Assembly: GCF_008362905.1 (NCBI RefSeq)
Contig: NZ_VFJB01000003.1
Location: 193,501 to 257,500 of the forward strand
Length of the DNA: 64,000 nt
Direction of reading: 5' to 3'
Source of the DNA: Deferribacter autotrophicus
GTDB lineage: Bacteria; Chrysiogenota; Deferribacteres; Deferribacterales; Deferribacteraceae
Below are positions 26,495-34,623 of the stretch, piece by piece (position 1 is the stretch's first letter; every line of letters starts with the position of its first letter). The notes beneath the pieces are model-generated. The model was not told where the DNA came from. It was given only the letters and a program-made list of their open reading frames with translations, and did not search any database. The position numbers were made by a program, and so were the translations under genes.

Positions 26495-27385
26495 TTAATT
26501 ATTTTTTTCATATCTTTTTTGTGCATTTTTTATCCATTCAATAAAAAAAGCTAGAAAAATTCCGAACATTAAAGAGGTAATAAAGGAAACAGCAATTATT
26601 AATTTCGTTTTAGGTTTAGAAGGTTTGTTTGGATAAATTGGATCAGATAAATATGTTATTTTGTTGAATTTATTATATGTTTTAAGTGTTTCTAAAATTA
26701 AATTGTATTTATGCTCAACATCTAATAAAGCACCATAAGGGTCAAATCCCAAATAAAGATTATCTCTTTGATGATTGAAACTTTTTAGTTTCTTAATTAG
26801 AAATTTGTATTCCACTATTTTTGCGTAAAGATTGTCTCTTTCTTTTTCTAACAGCAATTTATTTTGCTGTAGTGATTCTTTAATAAGATTTAAGTTGTTT
26901 ATATAATCTAAAATTTTGTTAAGTATGTTCTTGGCTAAAGCTATATCCTGAACATCAATTCTGATTGTCAATAAATTACCTCTTTTTATATCTGAGACTT
27001 TAATACTTTTAAGCGTTTGAATTTCATCATCATTTAATTTTAAATAATTTTTCAATGTATTTTCGTCATATTTATCTAAGTTTGACAACAAATTCTTGAT
27101 ATCGTTTTTATTAAAGATAGACCTATCACTGGTTTTTGATCCTGAACTAGAAGAAAACAAAGTATCGTTTATAGTTTTTAAATTAGGTAAAAACAAAGTA
27201 TTTTCCACGGTATACACTCTTGGTGTTAAAAAAGTATACAAAGTAGCAATAATCAATGAAACGATGACTATTGCAAATATTAGTTTTTTATATTTTTTAA
27301 TTGTTAACCATAACTCATATAAATCAATTTCATCTTCGTAATAATTAGGGATATTTTGATATTGTGATTTGTTTTCCAATTTCAT
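26495..27385 (-). CDS. Wzz/chain-length-determinant family membrane protein
   Basis: I place the start at the ATG at 27385, just behind AGAGGAGG; a TTG 60 bp upstream would only add a basic leader. Two membrane helices bracket a coiled-coil periplasmic domain: TM1 (IFAIVIVSLIIATLYTF, about 36-53) and TM2 (LIIAVSFITSLMFGIFLAFF), with the family's Pro-rich motif DPIYPNKPSKPKTK just before TM2. No tyrosine-kinase tail. It regulates length of O-antigen or capsule polymers, but no polymer genes are nearby, so it is an orphan here. Confidence 0.85.
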   Translation of the reverse strand: MKLENKSQYQNIPNYYEDEIDLYELWLTIKKYKKLIFAIVIVSLIIATLYTFLTPRVYTVENTLFLPNLKTINDTLFSSSSGSKTSDRSIFNKNDIKNLLSNLDKYDENTLKNYLKLNDDEIQTLKSIKVSDIKRGNLLTIRIDVQDIALAKNILNKILDYINNLNLIKESLQQNKLLLEKERDNLYAKIVEYKFLIKKLKSFNHQRDNLYLGFDPYGALLDVEHKYNLILETLKTYNKFNKITYLSDPIYPNKPSKPKTKLIIAVSFITSLMFGIFLAFFIEWIKNAQKRYEKNN

Positions 27386-27801
27386 CCTCCTCTTATTTAA
27401 ATTTTTACACAATTTAATTTTAATAGTGAATTTATTTAATTTCAAGAGAGATTAAAGCTTTGGAGTTGCTCATTTTTATACTAAATAATGGTAATTAGGA
27501 TTTTTATCTTTTTTAACTTTAAATTATACTATTCCATGACTGTGGAGATGTTTTTTGGTGTATATGTGATACTTTTACATGGCGCTAATTGTAGCAGCTT
27601 TTGTAAAATCAGGTGATTATATTCAAAATACTTTAAATTTAAATGTTTATAGTTTCATTTTAAAATGAAAGGTTGATTCTATCTTTGATTTGATTAATTT
27701 ATGTTTTAAGAGAGGAGATGTGTTGGGGTGATGGTTATAATAGCTTGATAATACAATTAAATTGATATGATAAGTTACATGTTTAGAAAGTGTAGGTATA
27801 A
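27386..27801. other. Non-coding gap with an 18-bp palindrome
   Basis: No convincing gene in either strand. It holds a perfect 18-bp palindrome, TTTCATTTTAAAATGAAA, at 27653-27670, which could be an operator for the divergent genes on either side, or chance in AT-rich DNA. Confidence 0.35.
27745..27773 (+). promoter_or_regulatory. Possible sigma-70 promoter for the YkgJ-like gene
   Basis: TTGATA, 17 bp, TGATAA, ending 28 bp before the ATG at 27802. Good spacing but the -10 box is imperfect and the region is AT-rich. Confidence 0.4.
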
Positions 27802-28401
27802 ATGAATAAAAATGAGATTTATAAAAGGGTAAAAGAAATTGTTGCTCAATATGGTTTGAATTTAAAGGGATTACGTGAGGTTTTGGCTTTTACAGATGGT
27901 TTTATAGAGGAAAATAAAGAGAAGTTTAATACTGGGTTGATTGATTGTAAGGCAGGATGTGGTTACTGCTGTGTTGTGAATATATCAGTTTTAGGAATTG
28001 AAGCAGAGAATATAGCAGAATATTTAACGTCAAATTTTCATAATGACATTATAAACTTAAAACAGAAGTTGAGAGAGAAATATTTGCTTGCCAAAGGACT
28101 TACTGATGAAGAGAGGATTGCAGCTAAAATAGAATGCATTTTTTTGGATGAGCGTAAAAACTGTATGATTTATCCTGTGAGACCGATTTTATGCAGGAGT
28201 GTGACTTCTACTGACCATAATAAATGTATTGAAGCAGTTACAATGAGTGTTATGGATGAGGATATAAAAATAATTTCAAATATTTATATTAAGGAGATAT
28301 ATGAAACTATTTACATTGCTCTAGCGGATGTTTTAAAAGAAAAAGGTAAAGATTATAAAAGTTATCGTTTGCTTGATATTATGTATAGGTTATTAAATTA
28401 G
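27802..28401 (+). CDS. YkgJ-family cysteine-cluster protein (zinc/iron-chelating)
   Basis: 199 residues. CKAGCGYCCVVNISVLGIEA near residue 49 and the later CIFLDERKNCMIYPVRPILCRS give the CxxxCxxCC ... C ... YPxRPxxCR pattern of the YkgJ/Fe-S-or-Zn cluster family. The exact role of the family is not established to my knowledge. Weak Shine-Dalgarno. Followed directly by a strong hairpin, so it looks monocistronic. Confidence 0.85.
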   Translation: MNKNEIYKRVKEIVAQYGLNLKGLREVLAFTDGFIEENKEKFNTGLIDCKAGCGYCCVVNISVLGIEAENIAEYLTSNFHNDIINLKQKLREKYLLAKGLTDEERIAAKIECIFLDERKNCMIYPVRPILCRSVTSTDHNKCIEAVTMSVMDEDIKIISNIYIKEIYETIYIALADVLKEKGKDYKSYRLLDIMYRLLN

Positions 28402-28408
28402 ATTTACT

Positions 28409-28437
28409 TTAGTTGCCACTGAAAAAGTGGCAACTAA
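28409..28437 (+). terminator. 12-bp hairpin after the YkgJ-like gene
   Basis: TTAGTTGCCACT, loop GAAAA, AGTGGCAACTAA, then TTT. Begins 8 bp after the stop codon. The same design with other stem bases occurs at 62960-62984. Confidence 0.7.
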
Positions 28438-28770
28438 TTTAGATAGATTATTACATCATTCTGTTGTGGAAAAGATTGTGGGTAGATCTTACAGAACAAA
28501 AAAATTATTGAGTGAAAATAATGCAAAAATTAGTTAACACTTTTGTTAACTTTTATATTGGCAATTTTGTTAATTTTTTTTGTTGACATTAACAAATTTC
28601 ATCCAAACTGTGTATTTGTTGGAGGATGTTAACATACACAGGTGGGGAATTTTAAGGGCCTTTTACTGGGGAATTATTGTACCATTAACAGCGAAAGGGA
28701 TAAAAGTGGTTGATGGGTGATAATGCTTTGTCACTTTGTTCCTCGCTGGTGACAGGACACGGCGATTTGT
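28438..28770. other. Non-coding gap, no gene recognised
   Basis: AT-rich stretch with repeated GTTAAC and TTGTTAA words (28534-28640) and no supported reading frame. It merges into the palindromic repeats that follow. Confidence 0.5.
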
Positions 28771-28883
28771 CATTGCGACCGAGCACCTAACATGAGGACT
28801 CATCCCGCAAATACCATATCCCATTTACAAACAAAACCAGCTCAAACATCATAATTTTTCAAATTAGGTGCTCGGGAAGCAAT
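28771..28883. repeat. Palindromic repeat with GAGCACCTAA arms
   Basis: GAGCACCTAA (28781-28790) and its complement TTAGGTGCTC (28864-28873) flank a 73-nt interior; outside them ATTGCG and AGCAAT continue the pairing imperfectly to about 19 bp. The outer words belong to the CATTGCGA...GAAGCAATC type of bacterial dispersed palindromes. Non-coding. Confidence 0.6.
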
Positions 28884-28916
28884 CTTTTGTGTGAATGAAA
28901 TAAGAGTAGTAGACGA

Positions 28917-29043
28917 GAGAGATTGCTTCGTCGCTATTGCTCCTCGCAATGACTAAGAAGGTTGTCACCAGCAAGCGTCAGCGAAGTAATCTTTGTTTAC
29001 CAATAAGTTGTGCCTTTGTAATATCTTTTATTGTGCAATACCC
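28917..29043. repeat. Partial copy (A) of the CATTGCGA/GAAGCAATC MITE-like element
   Basis: Contains the inner palindromic words AGATTGCTTCG and CTCGCAATGAC, then GCGTCAGCGAAG, ATTGGTAA (as its complement) and the right terminal repeat TTGTGCAATACCC (29031-29043). The matching left terminal repeat is absent, so this copy is truncated or rearranged against the preceding palindrome. Compare 30975-31166 and 36748-36943. Confidence 0.65.
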
Positions 29044-29190
29044 TCACTTTATGAAGGTGTTAAGTTCAAAGAGAGGAAGCATAATTGAGAATACAATAAA
29101 TCCTACAATGAGTCCTATAAAGGCAATAAATAAAGGCTCGATAAGGGTATAATAAAGTGTAATGTAAGTTTTTTTATATCCTTTTATAAC
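29044..29190 (-). pseudogene. C-terminal remnant of a GspF/PilC-type membrane protein
   Basis: Read leftward, this open stretch encodes TLIEPLFIAFIGLIVGFIVF followed by SIMLPLFELN and a stop (TCA at 29044-29046 on the plus strand). The (E)P-L...GLIVGFIV...MLPLFELN pattern is the last transmembrane segment of type II secretion GspF / type IV pilus PilC. Only about 35 family-like residues remain; a stop codon lies upstream (CTA at 29191) with no start or other domains. The MITE-like copy abuts its 3' end, suggesting repeat-associated decay. No secretion genes are near. Confidence 0.6.
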
Positions 29191-29305
29191 CTATTGTTTT
29201 GCTCAGTTAATTATAGGAATTTCCAGTTTAAATGAAAAGTATTTTATGATGAAATAAATTGTTACAATTAGATACCAAAAAAGAACTTCTTTAAAATACG
29301 TAAGA

Positions 29306-29557
29306 TTATTTTTGTTCATCGGTCATTTGAGGGATAAAGCTAAAGAGTAAAGAACCTGTAAAAAAGCCATATAAAATCATTGCTTTAAAAGTCAAAAAGT
29401 TTACTGATATAAAAAATATGGATGCAAAGCTGACAATTTGACCAAATCTTTTTAAATTTAGGTTTTCAATTTTGTTTTTTATAAAACCTTCTATCTGAAC
29501 ATAAACAAATCCACCCAAAATCATTCCTGCTACAAAAATGAGTATGTTATCTATCAT
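29306..29557 (-). CDS. Small hydrophobic membrane protein, unknown
   Basis: 83 residues with three predicted membrane segments (LIFVAGMILGGFVYVQI, IVSFASIFFISVNFLTF, MILYGFFTGSLLFSFI) and a charged tail (MTDEQK). Size and layout recall the small AtpR/ATP-synthase-I-type accessory proteins, but no ATPase genes are near and I cannot assign it. Start overlaps the larB stop by 11 bp, so the two are likely co-transcribed. Confidence 0.6.
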   Translation of the reverse strand: MIDNILIFVAGMILGGFVYVQIEGFIKNKIENLNLKRFGQIVSFASIFFISVNFLTFKAMILYGFFTGSLLFSFIPQMTDEQK

Positions 29558-30317
29558 TTTGAGCCTCTGGCAAACAGTTTATTATTCTGAAAGCTGCCAT
29601 TGCAGCGCCAAAGCCGTTATCGATATTTACTACAGTAATACCATTTGCACAGCTTGTGAGCATGGCAAATAATGGAGTAAAACCTCCAAGTGCAGTGCCA
29701 TATCCAACAGATGTTGGCACAGCTATTATGGGTTGAGGGAACAAACCTCCTACAACACTTGAAAGTGCACCTTCCATTCCTGCAATTACTATGAGAACAG
29801 TGTGTTTTTTCAAATCTTCTGAATATTTGAAAAAACGATGAATCCCTGCCACACCTACATCAATATAGGTTTTTGCGGCAACTCCAAGAACCTTCAAGGT
29901 TTCATGAGCTTCGTAAGCTACTTTAGCATCAGAGCTACCAGCAGTGATTATGCCAACCGTTTTCTTAAATTTGCAAGGTGGGTATTCAAAATTTTTAGCT
30001 GTACCACTTTTTCTACAAAAGGTTACATTGGAGCCAAACTGTTTTGTGAGGGTGTCAATTTTAAGGTTATCAAGTCCTGTGCAGAAAAAACGAAGATCTT
30101 TTTCAAGATATAATTTAATAATGCTTTCAAGCTGATTAATTGTTTTCTCTTTTCCATAAATTACTTCATCAAAACCAAGACGTTCTCTTCTGTGAGTATC
30201 AATGTGAAATTCATCATGATTAAGAATAAATTTTTCTTCTATCTTTTGTGCAGCTGCTATACTATCAAGTTTACCTGACTTTAATTCTTCTAAAATACGT
30301 AATATATCCTTATTCAC
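29547..30317 (-). CDS. larB: LarB: nickel-pincer cofactor biosynthesis carboxylase/hydrolase
   Basis: 256 residues. An N-terminal LarB helical region (ILRILEELKSGKLDSIAAAQ, RRERLGFDEVIYGK) precedes a PurE-like domain (VGIITAGSSDAKVAYEAHETL...VIVIAGMEGALSSVVGGLFPQPIIAVPTSVGYG). LarB carboxylates and hydrolyses nicotinic acid adenine dinucleotide to start the nickel-pincer cofactor of lactate racemase and related enzymes. LarC, LarE and LarA are not in the window. Sits between rlmE (8-bp overlap) and the small membrane gene. Confidence 0.9.
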   Translation of the reverse strand: MNKDILRILEELKSGKLDSIAAAQKIEEKFILNHDEFHIDTHRRERLGFDEVIYGKEKTINQLESIIKLYLEKDLRFFCTGLDNLKIDTLTKQFGSNVTFCRKSGTAKNFEYPPCKFKKTVGIITAGSSDAKVAYEAHETLKVLGVAAKTYIDVGVAGIHRFFKYSEDLKKHTVLIVIAGMEGALSSVVGGLFPQPIIAVPTSVGYGTALGGFTPLFAMLTSCANGITVVNIDNGFGAAMAAFRIINCLPEAQNDR

Positions 30318-30900
30318 CTTTGTATCCTTTACATACTACGTAAATCTCGAAGGAGCTTTTCCTTGTGGCATCAGGACGGATAATCTTAATCGTTGAAAAT
30401 TTCGTTTTTAATAATTTTATGAATTCATCTCTATCTTCACCGTCAAAAAGCTTGAATAGAAAGTTTCCGCCTTTTTTTAGCACTTTTTCTGCAAAGGAGA
30501 GTATGGTTTTTACTAGTTCAAGACTATTAACATGATCCGTAATCTTTTGCCCAGTTGTGTTTGGGGCAGCATCAGAAATTACTGTGTCAAAATTTCTTGA
30601 AATATCTAATACTTTGTTAAGAGTTTCAGCATCAAGAAGGTTGCCCTGAATAAAATGAAAATTGTGAAAAGTGATACCTTCCACTGGCAAAATATCAATT
30701 CCAACAACTAATCCCTTCTTTCCTACTATGGTTAATACTGCTTGAGACCAGCCACCGGGAGCGCATCCTGCGTCCAGAACGACATCCCCTTTTTTTATAA
30801 GCTGATATTTGTTGTTTATTTCTATTAATTTATAAGCCGCTCTTGATTTAAAGCCTTCTTTTTTTGCCTTTTTGTAATAAGCGTCTTTCCTTTTATACAT
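30310..30900 (-). CDS. rlmE: 23S rRNA 2'-O-methyltransferase RlmE (FtsJ)
   Basis: 196 residues. YKRKDAYYKKAKKEGFKSRAAYKL at the start, SAM motif VLDAGCAPGGWSQ, then VISDAAPNTTGQ and the K-D-K-E tetrad region (KGGNFLFKLFDGED, SSFEIYVVCKG). Methylates the ribose of U2552 in the large-subunit A loop. The GGAGAT ribosome site precedes the ATG. A MITE-like repeat separates it from rng, so it is likely transcribed from within that gap. Confidence 0.96.
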   Translation of the reverse strand: MYKRKDAYYKKAKKEGFKSRAAYKLIEINNKYQLIKKGDVVLDAGCAPGGWSQAVLTIVGKKGLVVGIDILPVEGITFHNFHFIQGNLLDAETLNKVLDISRNFDTVISDAAPNTTGQKITDHVNSLELVKTILSFAEKVLKKGGNFLFKLFDGEDRDEFIKLLKTKFSTIKIIRPDATRKSSFEIYVVCKGYKGE

Positions 30901-30974
30901 ATAATCTCCAAAAATTTTTTAAATAATGTTTTCTCAGCTTTTAAAAGCAATTTTATGTTTACAAATAAGTTAAG

Positions 30975-31166
30975 GGTGTTGCACAAAAGATAAACAAATA
31001 TTGTGGATGCATAACTACATGTTTAATATATTGGTAATAATAAGATTGCTTCGCTGACGCTCGCAATGACGATGACATTGACGTCATTGCGAGGGACGTA
31101 AGTCCCGAAGCAATCTCTTGTTTACCAATAAGTTGTACCTCTGAAGTATTTTTATTGTGCAATACC
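30975..31166. repeat. MITE-like palindromic element (copy B), 192 bp
   Basis: Terminal inverted repeats GGTGTTGCACAA (30975-30986) and TTGTGCAATACC (31155-31166) match in 11 of 12 positions. Inside, ATTGGTAA, AGATTGCTTCG and CGCAATGAC recur in inverted order on each side, so the whole unit folds as an imperfect palindrome around 31070-31090. It has no gene; a 101-residue frame crossing it is an artefact. It fills most of the 335-bp gap between rlmE and rng. Confidence 0.75.
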
Positions 31167-31235
31167 ATCGACTCGAACATATGATTATGCAATACCTTCA
31201 AAATTTTTAAAAAATGGGGTGACTTCAGATATTTT

Positions 31236-32759
31236 TTAAATTGATTCAAGCGGGATAACCTCATAGTGTTCTATATGAAATGTGTTATTTGCTTTCACTT
31301 CAATAGCTACGTTAAACATAAGTTCGATTTCATCAATACTGTCTTTTTCATTATTTAACAAGATATCCACTACGTCGGAGTGAGCTTCAATAAAGATTTT
31401 CTTTTTTTCATAATAAGGAGCAATTCTTCTAATTTCCCTTAAAATATCATAACATACAGTAACCTTGGACTTGATAAATCCCTTTCCATCACAGTATGGA
31501 CAGTTTTCACTCAATGCTTTGGTAAGACTTTCTTTAACTCTCTTTCTTGTGATTTCAAACAATCCTAATGGGGAAATGTTCACTACAGTTACTTTGCCTC
31601 TATCCTTTTTAAATTCTTGATTTAGTGTTTGCAAAACTTTTTCAATATGCTCTTCCCTTTCCATATCAATAAAGTCTACAATAATTATGCCACCTATATT
31701 TCTTAACCGTAACTGGTAGGCAATTTCCTTTGCTGCTTCAAGGTTTGTTTTTAAAATGGTTTCTTCAAAATTTCTTTTTCCAACAAATCTACCGGTATTA
31801 ACATCTATAACTGTAAGTGCCTCTGCCTGATCAATAACGATATATCCACCAGATTTAAGCCACACTACCCTATCAAACATTCTATTGATTTCAATTTCAA
31901 TATTGTAATAATCAAAGATTGGAATACTGTTTTCATAAAGCTTGATTTCAAGGTCGAGATTGGGCAGGTATTCTCTATAAAAAGATTTTAACTTTAAATA
32001 GTCTGATCTGTTATCTATTATTATCCTTTTAACATCGTTGGTTGTAATGTCTCTGAGTGTTCGAAAAAGGAGCTCTAAGTCTTTATAGAGAAGTTCTGGT
32101 GCATTAGATGTAGACATTTTTTCAGAGATTTTGTTCCAGAGTCTCAGAAGGTAGTCCATATCGGATTCGAGATCCTCTTTTGAAGAACCTTCACTCACAG
32201 TCCGTGCTATTAATCCAAAATTATTAGGTTTTAATTCCGCAAGTATGTTTCTCAAACGTTCTCTTTCTTCTTCATCTTCGATTTTTCTTGAAACACCTAT
32301 ATGATTGTAATATGGCATTAACACAAGATATCGGCCGGGTAGTGTAAGATGGGTGGTGAGCCTTGCACCTTTTTGTCCGATAGGTTCTTTAGCCACCTGA
32401 ACCACAATTTCTTGTCCTTCTTGAATAATATCTTCAATAGGAATTTGCTGTTTACCATTTACAGATTCTTCAATATCATTTTCAGTCTGATCTTCATCAA
32501 TATTTTGGTATATCATATCTTCGTTTATATTTTCTGCTATTAAATCGGCTACGTGCAAAAAGGCTGCTTTTTCGAGACCTATATCCACAAAGGCTGATTG
32601 CATTCCTGGTAAAACTTTTACTACTTTGCCTTTGTAAATATTTCCTGCTACACCTTTTTTATTATGTCGCTCAATATAGATTTCGGATACGGTACCGTTT
32701 TCTAATATTGCAACCCTAGTTTCGTTTACTGTGGAATTTATAATAATTTCTTTTGACAT
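31236..32759 (-). CDS. rng: Ribonuclease G (Rne/Rng family)
   Basis: 507 residues. S1 domain at the N-terminus (GNIYKGKVVKVLPGMQSAFVDIGLEKAAFLHVADL) with a 30-residue acidic insert typical of RNase G, then the DNase I-like catalytic part (ALTVIDVNTGRFVGKRNFEETILKTNLEAAKEIA; GGIIIVDFIDM with catalytic Asp residues) and the zinc-link CPYCDGKG. Length fits RNase G, not E, as no long scaffold tail follows. Starts 1 bp after the mglA-like gene, so it is coupled to the mglBA pair. Confidence 0.95.
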   Translation of the reverse strand: MSKEIIINSTVNETRVAILENGTVSEIYIERHNKKGVAGNIYKGKVVKVLPGMQSAFVDIGLEKAAFLHVADLIAENINEDMIYQNIDEDQTENDIEESVNGKQQIPIEDIIQEGQEIVVQVAKEPIGQKGARLTTHLTLPGRYLVLMPYYNHIGVSRKIEDEEERERLRNILAELKPNNFGLIARTVSEGSSKEDLESDMDYLLRLWNKISEKMSTSNAPELLYKDLELLFRTLRDITTNDVKRIIIDNRSDYLKLKSFYREYLPNLDLEIKLYENSIPIFDYYNIEIEINRMFDRVVWLKSGGYIVIDQAEALTVIDVNTGRFVGKRNFEETILKTNLEAAKEIAYQLRLRNIGGIIIVDFIDMEREEHIEKVLQTLNQEFKKDRGKVTVVNISPLGLFEITRKRVKESLTKALSENCPYCDGKGFIKSKVTVCYDILREIRRIAPYYEKKKIFIEAHSDVVDILLNNEKDSIDEIELMFNVAIEVKANNTFHIEHYEVIPLESI

Positions 32760-33341
32760 TTAGCTTTTCAGTTTAAAAATAATTTCTTTTACTATTGCTT
32801 TTAATGTATCAAATACCCCCACCCCTTTAACGGCTATTGCCTCAAAGGATGGGACTTTTCTATAATTCAATGCTTTTTCAAGTTCACTAACAGGTATTAT
32901 ATTTGGTAAATCTCTTTTATTATATTGTAATACAAGAGGGATAATGTCAAGATTATAGCCGTGTTCTGCTAAATTGTCTTTGAGGTTATCGAAACTGTCA
33001 AGGTTTGCATCCATTCTATCTACTTGAGAATCAGCTACAAAGACAACACCATCAGCACCTTTTAAAATGAGTTTCCTACTGGCATCATAGAAAATTTGAC
33101 CTGGGACTGTGTAAAGGTGAAACCTGAGCTTGAATCCCTTTATAGTGCCAAGACTAAGAGGCATGAAGTCAAAAAACAGTGTTCTTTCTATTTCTGTGGT
33201 AAGGGATATCATCTTGCCACGCATCTTTGGATCAGTTTTACTGTAAATGTATTGAAGATTTGTAGTTTTACCACACAACCCTGGACCATAATAAACAATT
33301 TTACAATTTATCTCTTTAGTGGAGTAATTAATAAATGACAT
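32760..33341 (-). CDS. MglA-like small Ras GTPase
   Basis: 193 residues. P-loop GPGLCGKTTNLQYIY, followed by TEIERTLFFDF and the modified G3 (YTVPGQIFYDASRKLIL, an extra-length MglA-style Thr/Pro variant) and NKRD as the base-recognition motif (QYNKRDLP). MglA proteins control cell polarity of gliding and pili in Myxococcus and are switched by a roadblock-domain GAP, MglB, encoded 2 bp upstream. In this organism a polarity or motility role is likely, possibly for pili or flagella (inference). Confidence 0.9.
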   Translation of the reverse strand: MSFINYSTKEINCKIVYYGPGLCGKTTNLQYIYSKTDPKMRGKMISLTTEIERTLFFDFMPLSLGTIKGFKLRFHLYTVPGQIFYDASRKLILKGADGVVFVADSQVDRMDANLDSFDNLKDNLAEHGYNLDIIPLVLQYNKRDLPNIIPVSELEKALNYRKVPSFEAIAVKGVGVFDTLKAIVKEIIFKLKS

Positions 33342-33343
33342 AT

Positions 33344-33829
33344 TTATTCACCTTGAAAAAGCCTTTCTATATCTTCTTCTGTTATATCCTCAAAGATTGG
33401 TTTACTTTCATTGCTCTTTTTTTTGTTATTAATAGTTTTAAATAATGGAATTAAGTTGTTTATTGCCTTTTTTACTCTTAATCTTACCAAACCAAGAGAA
33501 GTAGATTCATCAAATATAACAACCAATATAAATTTTTGATTTATAAGGTTTATGTGTATATGTTCGTTTTCTCCTTCGTGAAAAAGGATTGAAAATTCTT
33601 TTTCACCTAAAAGTTTTGCCAGTCCACCTGTGGCAGCCACATTTCCTGCAATTAATGCCCCAAGGGAAGTTTTGTCATATCCTTCAGTATCTTTACTGCA
33701 ACTTATTGTTTGGCCGTTTTTATCAAGTAAAAAAACAGCTTTGGAGTTTGATTCATCCTTCAGTCTATTTAACTCTGCTTCAATTTTTGATGCGATTTCT
33801 TCATCCATTAAAAAGTAAAATTCATCCAT
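33344..33829 (-). CDS. Roadblock/LC7-domain protein, MglB-like
   Basis: 161 residues. KAVFLLDKNGQTISCSKDTEGYDKTSLGALIAGNVAATGGLAKLLGEKEFSILFHEGENEHIHINLI matches the roadblock/LC7 fold, here as the GTPase-activating partner of the MglA-like protein. A Lys/Glu-rich tail (about 130-161) is variable. First gene of the leftward mglB-mglA-rng unit. Confidence 0.88.
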   Translation of the reverse strand: MDEFYFLMDEEIASKIEAELNRLKDESNSKAVFLLDKNGQTISCSKDTEGYDKTSLGALIAGNVAATGGLAKLLGEKEFSILFHEGENEHIHINLINQKFILVVIFDESTSLGLVRLRVKKAINNLIPLFKTINNKKKSNESKPIFEDITEEDIERLFQGE

Positions 33830-33903
33830 CTCTTAATCCTTGAAAATATATTATAAGAATTTCTTTTGTTGCAAATTTATAAATAATTATATAATAATTT
33901 AAT

Positions 33904-34623
33904 ATGAAATTCAAAGCAAATGCAATAATTAATTCCTATGATGTTGATTTTAAAAGTGAATTGACAATAAATGCCATAGCGAAATATTTTCAACTTGCTG
34001 CTATTAATCATTCAAATAAAGTAGGTTATACAAACGGTTTTTTTACAGAAAGCGGATTTACATGGATTCTTAATAGATTGCATATAAAAATTTTTGAGTA
34101 TCCAGTTTATATGGATAATATAGACATTACTACCTGGAGTAAAGGTGCCAGAGGTTTTTTTGCTTTTCGTGATTTTATTTTGGAGAAAGCTGGAAAAAAA
34201 TGTGTTGTGGGTAGTAGTGTTTGGCTTCTGATAGATGTGAAAAACAAAAGGCCTGTAAAAGTTAAGGATGAGATTGTGGAAAGGTACACTGTTGAAGATG
34301 AAGATGCCTTTAATTCTGATATAAGGCGATATAAACCTGATAAAATTGAAAAAGTGGATAGTATTATAGAATATCAGCTTAGATATAAAGATTATGATAT
34401 AAATGGGCATGTGAACAATTCTGTTTATTTTGAGCTGATTGAGGATGCTATATATAGAGAGTATAATAAAAAAATAACTGAAATTAAAATCTGCTATTTA
34501 AAGGAGATAAATCAACATTTCAGAAATGTATATGTTCAGCTTAGAAACAAGGAGAATTCTTTGCATTATTCAATCTGCCAGAAAGATACAGTTTTTGCAT
34601 CAGGTGAAGCTATTGTTGCGTAG
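33904..34623 (+). CDS. Acyl-ACP thioesterase-like protein
   Basis: 239 residues with two hot-dog halves: DFKSELTINAIAKYFQLAAINHSNKVGY...GFTWILNRLHIKIFEYPVYMDNIDITTWSKGARGFFAFRDF and the second half with DINGHVNNSVYFELIEDAI, whose D-x-NxHVNN motif is the catalytic signature of FatA/FatB-type thioesterases. Releases fatty acids from ACP. No Shine-Dalgarno is evident ahead of the ATG. Its end overlaps the exported protein gene by 20 bp, so this is the first gene of a three-gene unit ending in the candidate selenoprotein. Confidence 0.9.
   Translation: MKFKANAIINSYDVDFKSELTINAIAKYFQLAAINHSNKVGYTNGFFTESGFTWILNRLHIKIFEYPVYMDNIDITTWSKGARGFFAFRDFILEKAGKKCVVGSSVWLLIDVKNKRPVKVKDEIVERYTVEDEDAFNSDIRRYKPDKIEKVDSIIEYQLRYKDYDINGHVNNSVYFELIEDAIYREYNKKITEIKICYLKEINQHFRNVYVQLRNKENSLHYSICQKDTVFASGEAIVA

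Noticed and set aside
28937-29152. 71-residue plus-strand frame
   Set aside because: Covers repeat DNA and the antisense of the GspF remnant.
30959-31264. 101-residue minus-strand frame
   Set aside because: Runs across the MITE-like palindrome; not protein-like.
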